A stretch of 64,000 nt of DNA from Citrus sinensis (GCF_022201045.2 NC_068563.1:23657001-23721000), one strand, 5' to 3'; shown: positions 11,773 to 23,405, counted from the stretch's first letter. Program-made: numbers and translations. The notes: a model not told the origin generated them from the letters alone.

Positions 11773-12988
11773 TTGTACAACCATCAATGACTGATTCATA
11801 TGCACATATAAGAGTAAATTGAAATTTTCAAAATATACTGCTACCTGATGTTAACCGTCGTTTATTTTATTACCATTATTTCTTTAGTGAGATTTGGTAT
11901 GGATAATATTAAGGTAGCATGACACGCACCCAAATGGACTCGTATTTAAATTAACATTTTAAATATAGTTACAGTCTAATTTCAAAACATGACTACATGA
12001 ATAATCAGTTAATTTTTTTAATTAAAAAAAAGTAAAGAAAAGTACAGCATTCCTGACTTTGTCGTGTTAAGAAAATTGGAGTATATAATATTTTGAAATT
12101 TAATCACTCATCACTTTTTTAATGAGGAGGAAGAAAACAATATGTTAATTATTTGGTGATATATCATTAATCGAATGTACTAATGTATTTAAAAAATTCA
12201 CTTAACTTTAGATTGCTTATAAACACAATTAGACAGTTGGTTACAGCTGGTAACATCACTCCATAGTTGTGGGAAAAAAAATTATTTATCCTAATTTGGA
12301 TTAAACTTATCTCAAATTTTCAATTTTCAAGCGTAAGTAAAGGATTCATAAATAAATGCACCCTACTTAACGCTTGTGGGGCAAAGCCAGGAGCCTCCCC
12401 TTCCCTATCATTGATTAGTACAATTATTATTATTCCTACACCAAAATAAATAAATAAAATAAAGACAAGCCGTAGAGCTCATATGAACTTGTAACACAGC
12501 TGGTTTTGTCGGCGTAGAAAGAAGCAAGCCCATAAGCTCGTCTTCCTAACTAACTACTAACCATAATCCTTAGTTATAAATTAACCGCACTCTTCATTCT
12601 TTATATTATATGTATATTTTTTTATTTATTTAAAACAACAAAAAAATAATAACTATTTTCAGCTGAGTGAGTGAACTGTGGAGTGAGTGATACGATAAAA
12701 GTAAGGAGAAAAGGAAAATGAAAAGGCATTGAATCGCATCGGAATTAGAAGACGGGAATCGGAGATGTCTCGGTGACTTTATTGACCGACGAAATTATTT
12801 TGAAATGATTGAATCGAAGAAGAACAAAACGGTGGCATTTCACCGAACGGACGTTCGAGCATTGTTTCGCATTCTCCGAGAAGAAGAAGGAGAAGAAGAA
12901 AATCAAATGGTTTGATCTACAGAGAGATCCGTAAAATCAATCAACACGCATTTGAATTTGATTGACTGAGAGGTTTTCAACCAAGCAA

Positions 12989-15900
12989 ATGGAGTCTCGA
13001 ATGGATCAGTACGAGATCATGGAGCAGATCGGTCGAGGCGCATTTGGTGCGGCGATTCTCGTTAACCACAGGGCCGAGAAGAAGAAGTAAGTTAGTATAA
13101 TATTGTTAAAATTTGAAAGTTGAAATAGTATAATATTGTTAAAATTTGAAAGTTGAAACGGTGACGTTTACAGTTTTGGTGATTGGATCAATTTGTTGGA
13201 TTTTCTTGTTCAGGTACGTGTTGAAGAAGATTCGGTTAGCGAGGCAAACGGAGCGTTGCAGGAGATCGGCTCATCAAGAAGTGAGCTAAAACTGCTGATC
13301 TAATTAGTATGCTTTGTCGTTTTGTCTTATTAGATTTGTCGTTTCGATGGATAAGAATTTATAATTGTAATGTAGATGGCTCTGATTGCTCGAGTTCAAC
13401 ATCCTTACATTGTTGAGTTTAAAGAAGCTTGGGTTGAGAAAGTAAGTAGATACTTCACATTTTTGTTGTCTTTTTCATTATCTTGTGAGTTTGAGCAGAT
13501 TGATAAGATGAAAAGGTTTGTGAATGTGTAATTTGTAGGGTTGTTATGTTTGCATTGTCACTGGATATTGTGAAGGTGGAGACATGTGAGTTGTAAATTC
13601 GTTTTAAGATCTTGATGTTTGAAGTACTTTAAACTGTATAATTTAAGCATTACGTTCACATTTTGTTTATTAACCAACTCTCTATAACAGGGCTGAATTG
13701 ATGAAAAAATCAAATGGGGCCTATTTCCCTGAGGAGGTACTTCCGTTACTTCATTCTTTTGTTATTGTTTTCATTATTTTGAGCTTGTGTATGAATTGAA
13801 AGTTTCTTGTTATCACTTGTACGTCTGTTTATGAATATGAATGTTGCACAGAAACTATGCAAGTGGTTTGCTCAGCTACTGTTAGCCGTTGATTACCTGC
13901 ACTCGAATTATGTTCTGCACCGTGACCTAAAAGTATGTTTATGGGTAACTGGACTAGTATTTTGGTTTTATCTACATTATGTTTAGAGATTTTATGGACT
14001 GATATATATCTCTCTTCGTTGCAGTGCTCCAACATTTTTCTTACCAAAGATCAAGATGTTCGCCTTGGTAAGTTCTTATTAATCATAGTCGGGTTGACAT
14101 GGACTTCTTCTTTTTCTTTTTTCATTTTTCTTTTCTCTGTTAGAAAGTTGACTACACTATTTTGATCTTATTCTAAGTTTAATCTTGTTTGCTTTGTTTT
14201 TAGGGGATTTTGGACTTGCCAAGACTCTTAAGGCTGATGACTTGGCATCTTCAGTATGTACTTTCTATGCCAATCATATTTTTATTTTTTAAATTTCATA
14301 TTTGTTGCCTGTAGAAAACTGTGTTTCATGTTTTCAGTTTCATATGAAATAGGATAAAAATAATACCTGGATTTTTTTGATAGTCTGTCTTCTAAGGCAT
14401 TCCCTTTTCCAGAGCAAGGAATCATATTTTCATATATTAAATAAACATATAAACCACGGGTGTGAAAACTCCCATTTGATAACGTAATTTCCTGACATCT
14501 GATATTGATATGCAAACTTAGTTTTAGTTAATGAAACATTTAATTGTCTAATGAGCAGATAAGTTTGTATGAATTGATGTTGTTACGCCAACATTTTGTT
14601 TCCTTGAAATCGACTATAAATTCTAAACAGCTAAGAATATAGTTACATATAGAACATTGGCAATAACCGTCATAGAAATTAATTTAAATAATGTTTTAGC
14701 TTTCAATTTTAAACAATGATGAAATGTAGTTAGATGCTTATTCTGTAATTATGAAGCTATTAACCTTTAATATTGATAACTTGTTGGATCTTGCTGCATT
14801 ATACATGATTAATATGTGCTTTTAGTTGCTAGATTAATAACTCTTATATTTTGTTCAGGTGGTTGGAACTCCCAATTACATGTGTCCTGAACTGCTTGCA
14901 GATATTCCTTATGGTTTCAAGTCAGATATTTGGTCGCTGGGTATGTTTTTTCTAGTGTCTAGTCCTGTGTTCTAAACATATTCTGTGTTATTTTATGGCT
15001 GTCTCTATGGCTGAAGCGATTAATTGTTGACCAGGATGCTGCATGTATGAGATGGCTGCTCATCGCCCTGCTTTTAAAGCTTTTGTAAGATTTCTCTTTA
15101 CTTGATATGAATTGTATATTGGGATGAATTTACATGAATACTGATTCTTCATCATGACAATTTGCAAATGGATTAACACTCTTGCATTTAGAATTTATTT
15201 TGAGAGCAACTTGATCAATGACTTCTATTCTTGTATTGTGCCTGAATTTTGTCTTTGTGGAGGAAGTCTAAGTAGTTTGCAAAATTATTTGACCTGCTTT
15301 GTATTGAAAGTTTGGACAAAAGCTAATTGCTCTGTCTGTATATTGCCCACCTCAATTCTGAAGTTCACTGACTTTTGGAGCCGTTTAGTAATGAATTGTA
15401 ATACCATGCTCTTTTTTAACGCACTCTGTAGTTGGCCAAATTTATGCCATTTGTAATTATAGTAATTTATACTATTTCAATTGAACTACTTTTATCATAC
15501 TTCAGGATATGGCAGGGTTGATAAGCAAGATAAATCGTTCCTCTATTGGCCCTTTGCCTTCCTGCTATTCACCATCCTTGTAAGTCACATATACTGTTGT
15601 GATGTGTATGAATTTTTAAATATTATGATACATGCCATATTCATGGAATTTTACTTTTTGATGATTTACCTTGTTGAAGAGTCTAGAGGATGATTGTAGC
15701 TTATATGAGTTCATGCTTGCATGTGTGCCTATGGAAAAAGATAAAAGTGGCATGTGTGCATGTTATGGTTGTGTGCAGGGGCTGAGGTGAAAAGAGGTTG
15801 ATTTAAAGTAGGCAGTGTAGCTCATTTTTTTTCAATGTGTTATTGGTCTACAGTACATAGGATGATTAAGCAGTTAATTTGTTTATTTTTTTGTACACAG

Positions 15901-18649
15901 GAAAACACTTATCAAAGGTATGCTGAGAAAGAACCCCGAGCATCGGCCAAGTGTAAGCATTATCCAAAACAATGCATTTCAATTTCAAGAGTTCGTTGTC
16001 ATCTTGACATTTTAAATTTAAACTTATTTTTCAGGCATCGGAGCTTTTGAAGCATCCATTTCTACAGCATTTTGTTGATCAATATCGTCCAACCTTTCCT
16101 CCAGCAGCCTGCTCCCCAGAGAAACCTATTTCAATTGCTCATGAGTCCAGGAGATGTATGGCTGAAAGCCAAAACAGCAGTAGCTCAGCTAGTGATAAAG
16201 ACAGTTTACGTTCAGGTGATAGAAACATCTCAGCAACAGTGTTGAACAGTGAAAATAAAGCCACTGACACAGATTTGATCTCCATTGATGACGAAGATGG
16301 CCCTGAGCAGCCCCCGCCATGTGAGGAAGAGCATGGTCCTGATGTTTGCATTGTCAAGATGGATGACCGAGCGGTGATGAAACCTTCCCACAGTGAACAA
16401 ATATCTACTGTTGAATCTAAGCAGCCAAAAACCATCAAAAGTATCATGATGGCTTTGAAAGAAGGGAAAGTAAGAGAAAATGGTTCCCCAATGAGAAGCA
16501 CTCGTACAAAGGCTGTAGGTACACCAACCCAACGCTGCAACACAGAAGCATCACCCAAAGTCCTCAAACCCTGCTCCGTTGCTCCTGGTTTGAAGTCTAA
16601 TTCAGACACACAAGGTCTTGCACCAGCAAAGCTAATGTTTGATTCCGCAAAGCGGGTTCAGGGATCAAATACTTTGAAGCATCAGGTTAGAGTCATTACT
16701 TGGTGTTTTCTGTCTGATTTCTTTATTACTCTGGTAGGTTCAATAGTTTCTTATTCCCCAATGATTTATTTTTGCAGTTACCTGTAATTGACTCCTCTCC
16801 AAAAACTAAACCTAGACATGATGGCATTCCTCCTACTGGTCCTGTAAAACATGTTGGCGAAGATGGACTCTCTACTAAGACAAGGCAAAAAACCCCTCCT
16901 TCCAATATGGTTAGACGGTCTCCATTTCCAGCTCGGACAAAACAAGTTGGGATTGACATTCCAAACACCGTGAGCAATACCATGAAGGTGGCTCCAATGG
17001 TTGCACCTAAGGAGCTTGAAAATACTCCTCATCAAGTGCCCAATGGTCGCCTTATTCGTATTTATAGGCAAAACTCACAGGAGTCTCAGAAAGCAGTGGT
17101 TGGACATTCACGGGGAATGCCAACTGAGAGCAGCAACTCAGTGTCGTCATCAGTTTCAATTCAGGCATTTGAACTTTGTGATGATGCAACAACCCCTTTT
17201 ATTGACATGACTGAACAGACACACAATGATGATGATACAATTGTCCGCCATGAAGCCTTAGAAGCACTCCCGCCCGGCTGCTCGCAATCTCATTTGCGTT
17301 CTGATAAGTCTGGAAGTACATCTGGAGAAAACCTTCGGCATGATCATAAAACTGTTATGTGCTCAACTGATACCTCTGAGGATCTCTTATGTCTTCAGAA
17401 AATAACTGGTAGTGATGGGAGAATAAGTTCAAAAGCACCAAGTGAAGAATTTCTTTCATGTAACGATGATATACCTTCAAGCAGGCCAAGTATAGATGAT
17501 ACAACTTTAAGCTGCCCTTATACGAACGATGATAAGCCTTTAAATAGGCCCAGCACTAGGGATGATATCCCTTCAATTATGCTCAGCATGAGGGTCGATG
17601 CACCTTTACTCCGGCCTGACACCAAGGATGACGCACCTTTAAGCCAGCCCAGCACCAAGGATGACGCACATTTAAGCTGGCCCAGTACTAAGGATGATAC
17701 ACGTTTAAGCCAACTCAGTACTAAAGATGATACAACTTTATGCTGTCCTGCAACTAAGGATGATACACCTTTAAGCAGGCCCAGTACCAAGGATAATACA
17801 TATTCAGAAAGACCCAGTGCCAAGGATGATACATCTTTAAACAGACCCAGCACCAAGGATGATACACCTTTAAATAGAACCAGTAGTAGGTCTGATGTAC
17901 CGGTTCAGTCAAATCCTCCAACAGCATCAAACAGTGATGAAAAATTCACTCTAAGGGAACTTTTATCATCAGTAGCAGAAAGCACCCCTTCTGTTCCCTC
18001 ATCCATTTCTCCTACTCAAAACAATTTACAGCTCGATAAAGGTATTATTTTGCAAAATCCAGTGATTGAAAAGTCAGGTGCTGGTCAACGTCCTCCTGCT
18101 TTTGATGATGTCATACATGTCATACGGCATAGCAGTTTCCGTGTTGGGAGTGAGCAGCCAGTGTTGGAAACTGTGGAAGTGGGGGTTCAAAATGTGGATG
18201 TTGGGAAGCTGATAAATGTTGTGAGGGATGAATTGGAAATGAGGAATATGGCCACTCCAGTGGCTCTGAAATCATCAAGTTGCTCTGAATCTGTGAGTTT
18301 GAAATCAAACATATCTGATCAATCAGGCGACAAAGAAATGGATGTAAGAAACCCTAATTCTGCTGCAATATCAAATTCTTCTGAGCAATCAAAACCAAAT
18401 TCCCCGGTGACAGAAGATGAAACACCAGTGAAAGAAATCTTAGACGTGAAGTCTTTTAGGCAGAGGGCAGATGCACTTGAAGGTCTTTTAGAACTATCTG
18501 CAGAGTTGCTGCAACAAAATAGGTTGGAAGAGCTTGCAGTTGTTTTGAAGCCTTTTGGGAAAGATAAAGTCTCCCCAAGGGAGACAGCTATCTGGCTGGC
18601 AAAGAGTCTTAAAGGAATGATGATTGAGGAGTGTGGGCGGAGTTCATGA
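12989..18649 (+). CDS. NIMA-related serine/threonine kinase (NEK), plant NEK5/NEK6-like
   Basis: Fourteen exons: 12989-13086, 13214-13280, 13376-13441, 13539-13585, 13691-13736, 13852-13932, 14025-14067, 14204-14253, 14859-14940, 15035-15084, 15506-15579, 15901-15952, 16035-16685 and 16778-18649. They join in frame with GT-AG introns to 1092 residues. The kinase domain covers about residues 8-265: Gly-rich loop GRGAFG (15-20), probable ATP lysine K37 in [13 protein letters not shown] (131-135), DFG (151-153), activation-segment end GTPNYMCPE (169-177) and SDIWSLG. The long tail is Ser/Thr-rich with an 11-residue repeat array from exon 14. The C-terminal end ([20 protein letters not shown] onward) is a conserved helical block typical of the large plant NEKs, one of which (Arabidopsis NEK6/IBO1) acts on cortical microtubules and epidermal cell shape. 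The kinase is complete and looks active; the exact orthologue is inferred. The 5' UTR probably lies within about 12.6-12.99 kb. Confidence 0.95.
17465..17890 (+). repeat. In-frame 33-bp minisatellite inside the NEK tail (13 units)
   Basis: Thirteen consecutive units, the first 10 residues and the rest 11, follow a [15 protein letters not shown] consensus. The best-preserved units are [22 protein letters not shown] and [11 protein letters not shown]. All units keep the frame, with no stop. Early units (17465-17630) are more diverged than later ones. Each unit offers an acidic pair and a Ser-Thr-Lys stretch, so the array could be a phosphorylation-rich spacer; that role is inference. Confidence 0.9.
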
Positions 18650-19770
18650 AGAATCTTCTCCAGTGGTAAGCCTCTCTAGCTTAAGGTTATTTGGTTATGT
18701 TCTAGTGATTCTTAGTGCTTTTCATGCTTTTGCATATTCAAGTTCCATTTGAAATTTTAAGAACAGTCAAGCCTGTCATCTTTTTCCTCATTTTCTAATT
18801 CTTTTAGTGCATTTTGTCATTGTACATAGTGACAATACAGATTATATAATTTTTCTTTGAGCCAAATGTATGGACATACTATAGTATGTGGTGAATGCAA
18901 GTTTTAGTGCAATTGTTGGTAAGGCATCCCTTTAGTTGTTCATGACTGTAGTGATAACTTGACTAATCTCTGGAGAAAACAAGGTAGACTGCTTAGCTTA
19001 CAGCTAGACTGTACCTTCATTCTTCATTGATTTGAAGGCAAAGGCACTCTCAGCCATTGATCCAGGTGTTTATATTTCGCAGTTTTAATTTACAAAATTC
19101 GGTTCCTTTAGAGTAGCTGAAGACTCTAAATGAAGCATATCATACTTGCATATGAACAGATTTTCATAAATTTAAAGTGAATTTATTATACTATCTTACA
19201 GTTCATTTGATGAACGATGCATCTTATGTCGTATTATTTGGGAGGGATACAATTTGGGATGCATAGCATTACTCTTAATTTAACTGTTTTCTGTAATTAA
19301 TTGTTTGTTTCAATTTGTTGCGGCCAGTACGAACCCAGAAGGTATTGTTAGTTGAGATAGTGAGGTTACATGACCTGAAACTGATGTCGGCTGGGATTCC
19401 TCAACTGGACGAAATTGCTTCAACTATTGAAATTGTACTATGATTGCACGCAAACTGATGACCAAATTCAGATGCTCATACATCAAGCATCAAGCATCAG
19501 GCTGTCCTTTTCGGCCTTTTTGACTTTCTCGGCAGTTATTGAGCAGCAACATGTCACCCGCGTCATAGTGACGCGGCCACTGCCAATTCTCAGATAAAGA
19601 AGGGAACAACCGAAACCGGCTGCGATCGTTTTGTAGTTTCCTTTACGGGAAAGTGCCTTGTACTTTCATGCAGAATTAATTCCCCACGCCAAGGAATGCC
19701 TTTTTGCTACGTGCTAAACAGCCGTCCGAGACAACGATCTGATTCCAACGAACATTCCCTGAAGAAACGC
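18650..19770. other. NEK 3' UTR and intergenic space
   Basis: No coding sequence. A GT-AG-like donor just after the stop (CAGTGG followed by TAAG) and transcript-like sequence to about 19.6 kb suggest a long, possibly spliced 3' UTR. The ORF at 19415 has no recognisable content. Confidence 0.4.
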
Positions 19771-19771
19771 T

Positions 19772-19777
19772 TATAAA
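19772..19777 (+). promoter_or_regulatory. TATA box of the first NHL gene
   Basis: TATAAA lies about 130 bp upstream of the ATG at 19906, followed by a pyrimidine-rich leader (TTTCTCTTTCTTCTTC), the usual plant arrangement. Confidence 0.55.
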
Positions 19778-19905
19778 ACCCAAAACACTTTCACCGCGTT
19801 TTACATCTCTACAATCTAATTTCTCTTTCTTCTTCATATCTACCTTCGCCATTAAGGTACAATTACAAACACTTAATTTAATTTCTTTTCCTCTCTCGTT
19901 TTATT

Positions 19906-20595
19906 ATGTCGGATGCAATCAATTTTTCCCACCTTGACATAACATCAGCACAACCACCACCATCCCGTGCTCCGCAGCCTAAAGAAAACTCCCAATGCTT
20001 CCACTTCGTCCGCCGCTTGATCACTGCACTTCTCTTCTTGTTCGTCTTAATAAGCGTCGTAAGCTGGATTGCATGGCTGATTGTTCATCCATTGTGTCCG
20101 GTTTTCACAGTCAGCTCCTTCACCGTATCAAACTTAACTCTCTCCAATAATAATGACTCAAGAATTAAAGCCGATTATCACTTAGTATTCTCCATGAAGA
20201 ACCCCAACAAGAAAGTTCCCTTAGTCATCAACAATTTCGAAATTCTGTTGTTGTATAAAAATGATACGGTTCTTATACAAACATGGATCACGGAAGCTGT
20301 GTCCTTGGAGAAGATGAGCCAAAAAAATTGGAGCCCCGAGTTTCCAAGGGACTTTGGTGAGCCTTTGCATGGAAGGGAATTCAATGAGATTGGTAAAGAT
20401 TGGAGCAAAAGAGTGGTTAGTTTTGATGTGAAAATGAAGATTGAGGCTAGATTTACGTATGGGATTTGGTTATCAAAGAGAAGAATTATGAAGGTTTCTT
20501 GCATTAACTTGGTTGTTGAATTCCTAGAACCTCGAGGGATTAATGGGAAGCTCAGGGTTGCCGGAGGCAAAGTTTGCTCTGTTCATTTGGCTTAG
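19906..20595 (+). CDS. NDR1/HIN1-like (NHL) membrane protein, copy 1
   Basis: A single-exon 229-residue protein. A short polar N-terminus (about 36 residues) precedes one membrane segment at about residues 38-60 (FVRRLITALLFLFVLISVVS onward). A LEA_2-type beta-sandwich follows, starting at the PVFTVSSFTVSNLTL strand, with the family's NPNKK motif at 99-103, then FTYGIW and a cysteine strand (KVSCINLVVEF). NHL proteins sit in the plasma membrane with the LEA_2 domain outside the cytosol; several are induced in defence and senescence. The second family motif (normally around YxGH) is not recognisable here, so this is a diverged member. The closest relative in the window is the inverted copy at 22622-23311, of identical length and nearly the same membrane segment. 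The start is supported by the TATA box and that match. Confidence 0.9.
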   Translation: MSDAINFSHLDITSAQPPPSRAPQPKENSQCFHFVRRLITALLFLFVLISVVSWIAWLIVHPLCPVFTVSSFTVSNLTLSNNNDSRIKADYHLVFSMKNPNKKVPLVINNFEILLLYKNDTVLIQTWITEAVSLEKMSQKNWSPEFPRDFGEPLHGREFNEIGKDWSKRVVSFDVKMKIEARFTYGIWLSKRRIMKVSCINLVVEFLEPRGINGKLRVAGGKVCSVHLA

Positions 20596-21109
20596 TGTAA
20601 TTCATTATTTGTCTTCTGGGATTTGATCTCTTCTTGTGAAATTCCCTCTTTGTGCATCCGTTTAGGGTATGTGTATATGTTCATCAATCTTCATGATTTT
20701 ACTAATTAATTGTGATTTTAGTATTATTATTTTTTTTTTTTGGTTTTTCTAGTCAAACTATGTACGTACGAGCACGGCTAGTTAGTCATCATCATTTAGT
20801 GACCCAAATTCTTCGATTCATTCTTCACGTAAACCTTTATTATTTACTTCCATTTGATTTTTTACATAGTTCAATAAAGTCAAATGATTTGTTAGTAAAA
20901 GTTTTGTCATCATTCTCAGATTATTATGTTACCATCTAGTCACTAGACGACGTAGGTTCATGAAAATTTCCTAGATGGCTATTGTTCTACTAAGGGGTAG
21001 CTCCATTAGTCAAAATGGCGTGGACACATATTAATAAATAGGCAATAAAATGTCAAAACCTTCAATGATTTTACATTCTAAAAATATTCTTTTGTTTCAT
21101 TAGTATGTT

Positions 21110-21293
21110 ATGAATATAATTTATAAATAATAATTTTGACAAAAAATAGTAAATATGTTATAAGTTTTCTAATAATATAAGTGTAAGATAAAATTAATTT
21201 AATTTTTAAACCACAATAACTAGTGTTTATCAAATATTTTTAAAACCGTAATTTTTTAGCTTCAGCTACCCAACTACAACACAAATAGGCCTA
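21110..21293. mobile_element. Truncated Tourist-like MITE
   Basis: The right end read in reverse complement begins GGCCTATTTGTGTTGTAGTT, a Tourist-type terminus, with an AT-rich interior like the 8080-8351 element. The left half is not recognisable. Confidence 0.4.
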
Positions 21294-21309
21294 ATACTAA
21301 AAAATTTAA

Positions 21310-21958
21310 GGGTGGAGTTATTTGCACTCTAAAAATCACTTGAACACTCTAATTTTAATAAAAATATGTATTATAAAAACACCCATCATGTGAATTACTA
21401 TTAAAAACAATATATTATAAGTTAATATTATATGATTACTTTAAACACCACATACCATATTATTCAATTTATAATTCTCATACTTTAAACTTGAAGAATT
21501 CTATTTTCAACTCTTTTTGTTTTTTGGTTTGGCTTTGATCCTTCTTCTTCATCTTCTTGGGCTCTTCATCTTCTTCTACTCCTTTTTTTTTTTTATAGTA
21601 GTTATGAAATATTTTATTATTATTATGTTCTCATTGCAAGTTATTTTGGGTGCAAAATTCAATATTGAACACAAAAATTAAAAAAATTAATAAGTAGAAT
21701 TATGTTAAATAATTTATTTACAAACTTGACTTAATTATATTGTTGTATATAGTTATATGTTAAATCTCTTAAATTTAGTGTGCTAAATAGCTTTATTAGG
21801 GTTTTAAGTAAATAAAATAAGCAATTTAAATAATTTAAGTAAATATATTTTTAAAATTTTAAAGAATGTTTAAAGCAAAATTTAATTTTTAATTAATATA
21901 TGAGTGTGCAGACTAATAAAGTGTACAAAATAATATTTAGACTGCAAATATCCCTACC
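21310..21958. mobile_element. Non-autonomous element, 649 bp, 9-bp target duplication
   Basis: The 9 bp AAAATTTAA occur at 21301-21309 and 21959-21967. Just inside are imperfect inverted ends, GGGTGGAGTTATTTGCACTC on the left and, in reverse complement, GGTAGGGATATTTGCAGTC on the right. The duplication length suggests Mutator-type mobilisation, but the ends differ from the 2091-2292 family. The interior is AT-rich with no ORF. Confidence 0.65.
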
Positions 21959-22265
21959 AAAATTTAACGCACATTGAGCTCACCATAGGGTGGGGTATAT
22001 TTGATATTGCACTGATTCGGCCCATTTCTGCTGTGCTTTATGGGTTACTGGGCTCACCTCTGATCCACGTCTTTGTTAGTGCTCTAGGCTACCGCTCTCA
22101 ACTCTCAGGCAGTGGGTCTCTTTTGTCTATATAACTTCAATCCAGTCCTCAGAAATCAATTCCAGCCCCAACAATTCTAAAATTTTCGTTATGTAATTGA
22201 AAAGCTTTTATATAATACATACGATAAATCATGAAAACTTCCTCTCCAAGAACGAGGAAATGGTT

Positions 22266-22560
22266 TATGGTGTGTTTGGTATCGAGTTTGAACAATTGTA
22301 GTTTTTTAAGTTAAAGGTCATGTTTGGTTGAGAATTATTTTGATAAATACTAATTGTTGTGACTTAAAGACTAATTTGATTTGATTTTACATTTATATGA
22401 CAAAAAAGGTATAACATTTTTATTATTTTGTTAAAATTATTATTTAATTATCATATTTATTACAGACTATCAACTTTTATTTTATAATTATTATTATTTT
22501 TATAATAACTGTAATTTAAAAGGTATAATACCTCAACAGCAAACAGCGCCTCAAAATCAT
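22266..22560. mobile_element. Tourist-like MITE sequence, poorly bounded
   Basis: GGTGTGTTTGGTATCGAG and, 46 bp on, GTCATGTTTGGTTGAG look like Tourist-type left ends, followed by an AT-rich body with ATTATTATTT stretches and a right part with CAGCAAACAGCGCC. It may be two nested or partial copies; no clean duplication was found. Confidence 0.35.
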
Positions 22561-22621
22561 TAAAAAAATAAAAATAAAAATCACTGAATAACTAACAACT
22601 ATCTAAAACCGAATAACGAAC

Positions 22622-23311
22622 CTAATCATGATGAACTGAGCAGTTATTTTTCCCTCCAGTATCCTTGAGCTTCCCATGAATCTCTTTGGCAGCTGAAAAT
22701 TCAGCAACCAAATTCGTGCATGAAACCTTCATGAGACTTTGCTTTGTTGGCAAAATCCGATACCCGAATCTAACCCTAATCCTCATTATCACGTTAAAAC
22801 TCACCATTCTTTTGCTCCCATAATCATTACTCATCTCATTGAATTCTCCTGCATGCAACGGCCCACAGAAGTCACTTCGAAACCTCGGACTTTGACGTTG
22901 TTGGCCCATTTTCTCCAAACACAGAGGCCCCATCCACGCCGTTGCAATGACGGCGGCGGATTTATCATACATCAGACAAACATCATCGGAACGGTCGATG
23001 GACAAGCTGGCTTTCTTGTTAGGGTTCTTAATGGAGACTACAAGTTCATAATCACCCTTTACTCTCGAGTTCAAGAGAGTGAAGTTTGATACGGTGAAGG
23101 AGTTGACAGTGAAAACTGGCGGCAACGGATGTACAATCAACCATGCAATCGAGCTTATGACGCTCGCTAGAACAAACAACAAAACAAGTGCAATGATCAA
23201 ACGGCGGACGAAGTAGGAACTATGGGAGTTACTGTGAGGCTGCGAAGCACTAGATTGAATATGAACGGCGGATTGGGAATTGGCAGTTGATGACCTGTTA
23301 GTATCTGACAT
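22622..23311 (-). CDS. NDR1/HIN1-like (NHL) membrane protein, copy 2
   Basis: A single-exon 229-residue protein, convergent with copy 1. I start it at 23311 (MSDTNRSS), which aligns with MSDAINFS of copy 1; the frame stays open further upstream only by running through a poly-C/G leader. The membrane segment is at about 38-60 (FVRRLIIALVLLFVLASVIS onward), then HPLPPVFTVNSFTVSNFTL, NPNKK at 96-100 and KVSCTNLVAEF near the end. The LEA_2 domain is outside-facing by family rule. It shares most framework residues with copy 1 but has diverged in the middle, so the duplication is not recent. The promoter side (right) carries a TATA box and three W-boxes, fitting WRKY-driven defence expression; that is inference. 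Confidence 0.9.
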   Translation of the reverse strand: MSDTNRSSTANSQSAVHIQSSASQPHSNSHSSYFVRRLIIALVLLFVLASVISSIAWLIVHPLPPVFTVNSFTVSNFTLLNSRVKGDYELVVSIKNPNKKASLSIDRSDDVCLMYDKSAAVIATAWMGPLCLEKMGQQRQSPRFRSDFCGPLHAGEFNEMSNDYGSKRMVSFNVIMRIRVRFGYRILPTKQSLMKVSCTNLVAEFSAAKEIHGKLKDTGGKNNCSVHHD

Positions 23312-23337
23312 TTTGTTCAAGTGTTTTTTTTTTGGAA

Positions 23338-23354
23338 GGGGGGGGGGGGGGGGG
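23338..23354. repeat. Poly-G run of 17 in the 5' leader of NHL copy 2
   Basis: Seventeen G on the plus strand, thus C in the transcript, 27-43 bp before the start codon and next to a run of T. Length is likely polymorphic and the assembly may be off. Confidence 0.85.
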
Positions 23355-23397
23355 TGTCTGGTGAATCTGGTGATCTGGTGTGGGGAGACAACCAACC

Positions 23398-23405
23398 TTT
23401 ATATA
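23398..23405 (-). promoter_or_regulatory. TATA box of NHL copy 2
   Basis: On the minus strand TATATAAA lies about 90 bp upstream of the ATG at 23311, with no better candidate nearby. Confidence 0.55.

Larger units (their letters stand above)
8926..12600. other. Intergenic, no gene recognised
   Basis: Mostly AT-rich DNA. It holds a run of 15 G (9336-9350), a GC-richer patch at about 10440-10730 with an unremarkable 64-codon ORF, and a SINE-like relic near 11640-11772. Short ORFs at 9143, 9161, 10532 and 12267 resemble nothing known and are likely chance. Confidence 0.6.
20596..22621. other. Spacer between the two convergent NHL genes, transposon-filled
   Basis: Both NHL genes end towards this 2-kb spacer. 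It holds the 3' half of a Tourist-like MITE (about 21110-21293), a 649-bp element with a 9-bp target duplication (21310-21958), and further Tourist-like sequence near 22266-22560. No gene is seen. Confidence 0.6.

Noticed and set aside
15154..15693. ORFs of 100 and 70 aa inside NEK
   Set aside because: They lie mainly in introns 10 and 11; the second overlaps exon 11 in the wrong frame.
17465..17890. Regular 33-bp repeats suggestive of a CRISPR-like array
   Set aside because: There are no spacers; the units abut, stay in frame within a plant kinase exon and vary like a coding minisatellite.
16139..18308. Open frames on the minus strand across the NEK tail (for example 16139-16609, 17518-17856)
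   Set aside because: They mirror the coding exons. The repeat-like antisense protein at 17518-17856 is the reverse reading of the 33-bp array.
23312..23395. Longer start for NHL copy 2 at 23395
   Set aside because: It would translate the poly-C leader as a Pro run; MSD at 23311 aligns with the start of copy 1.
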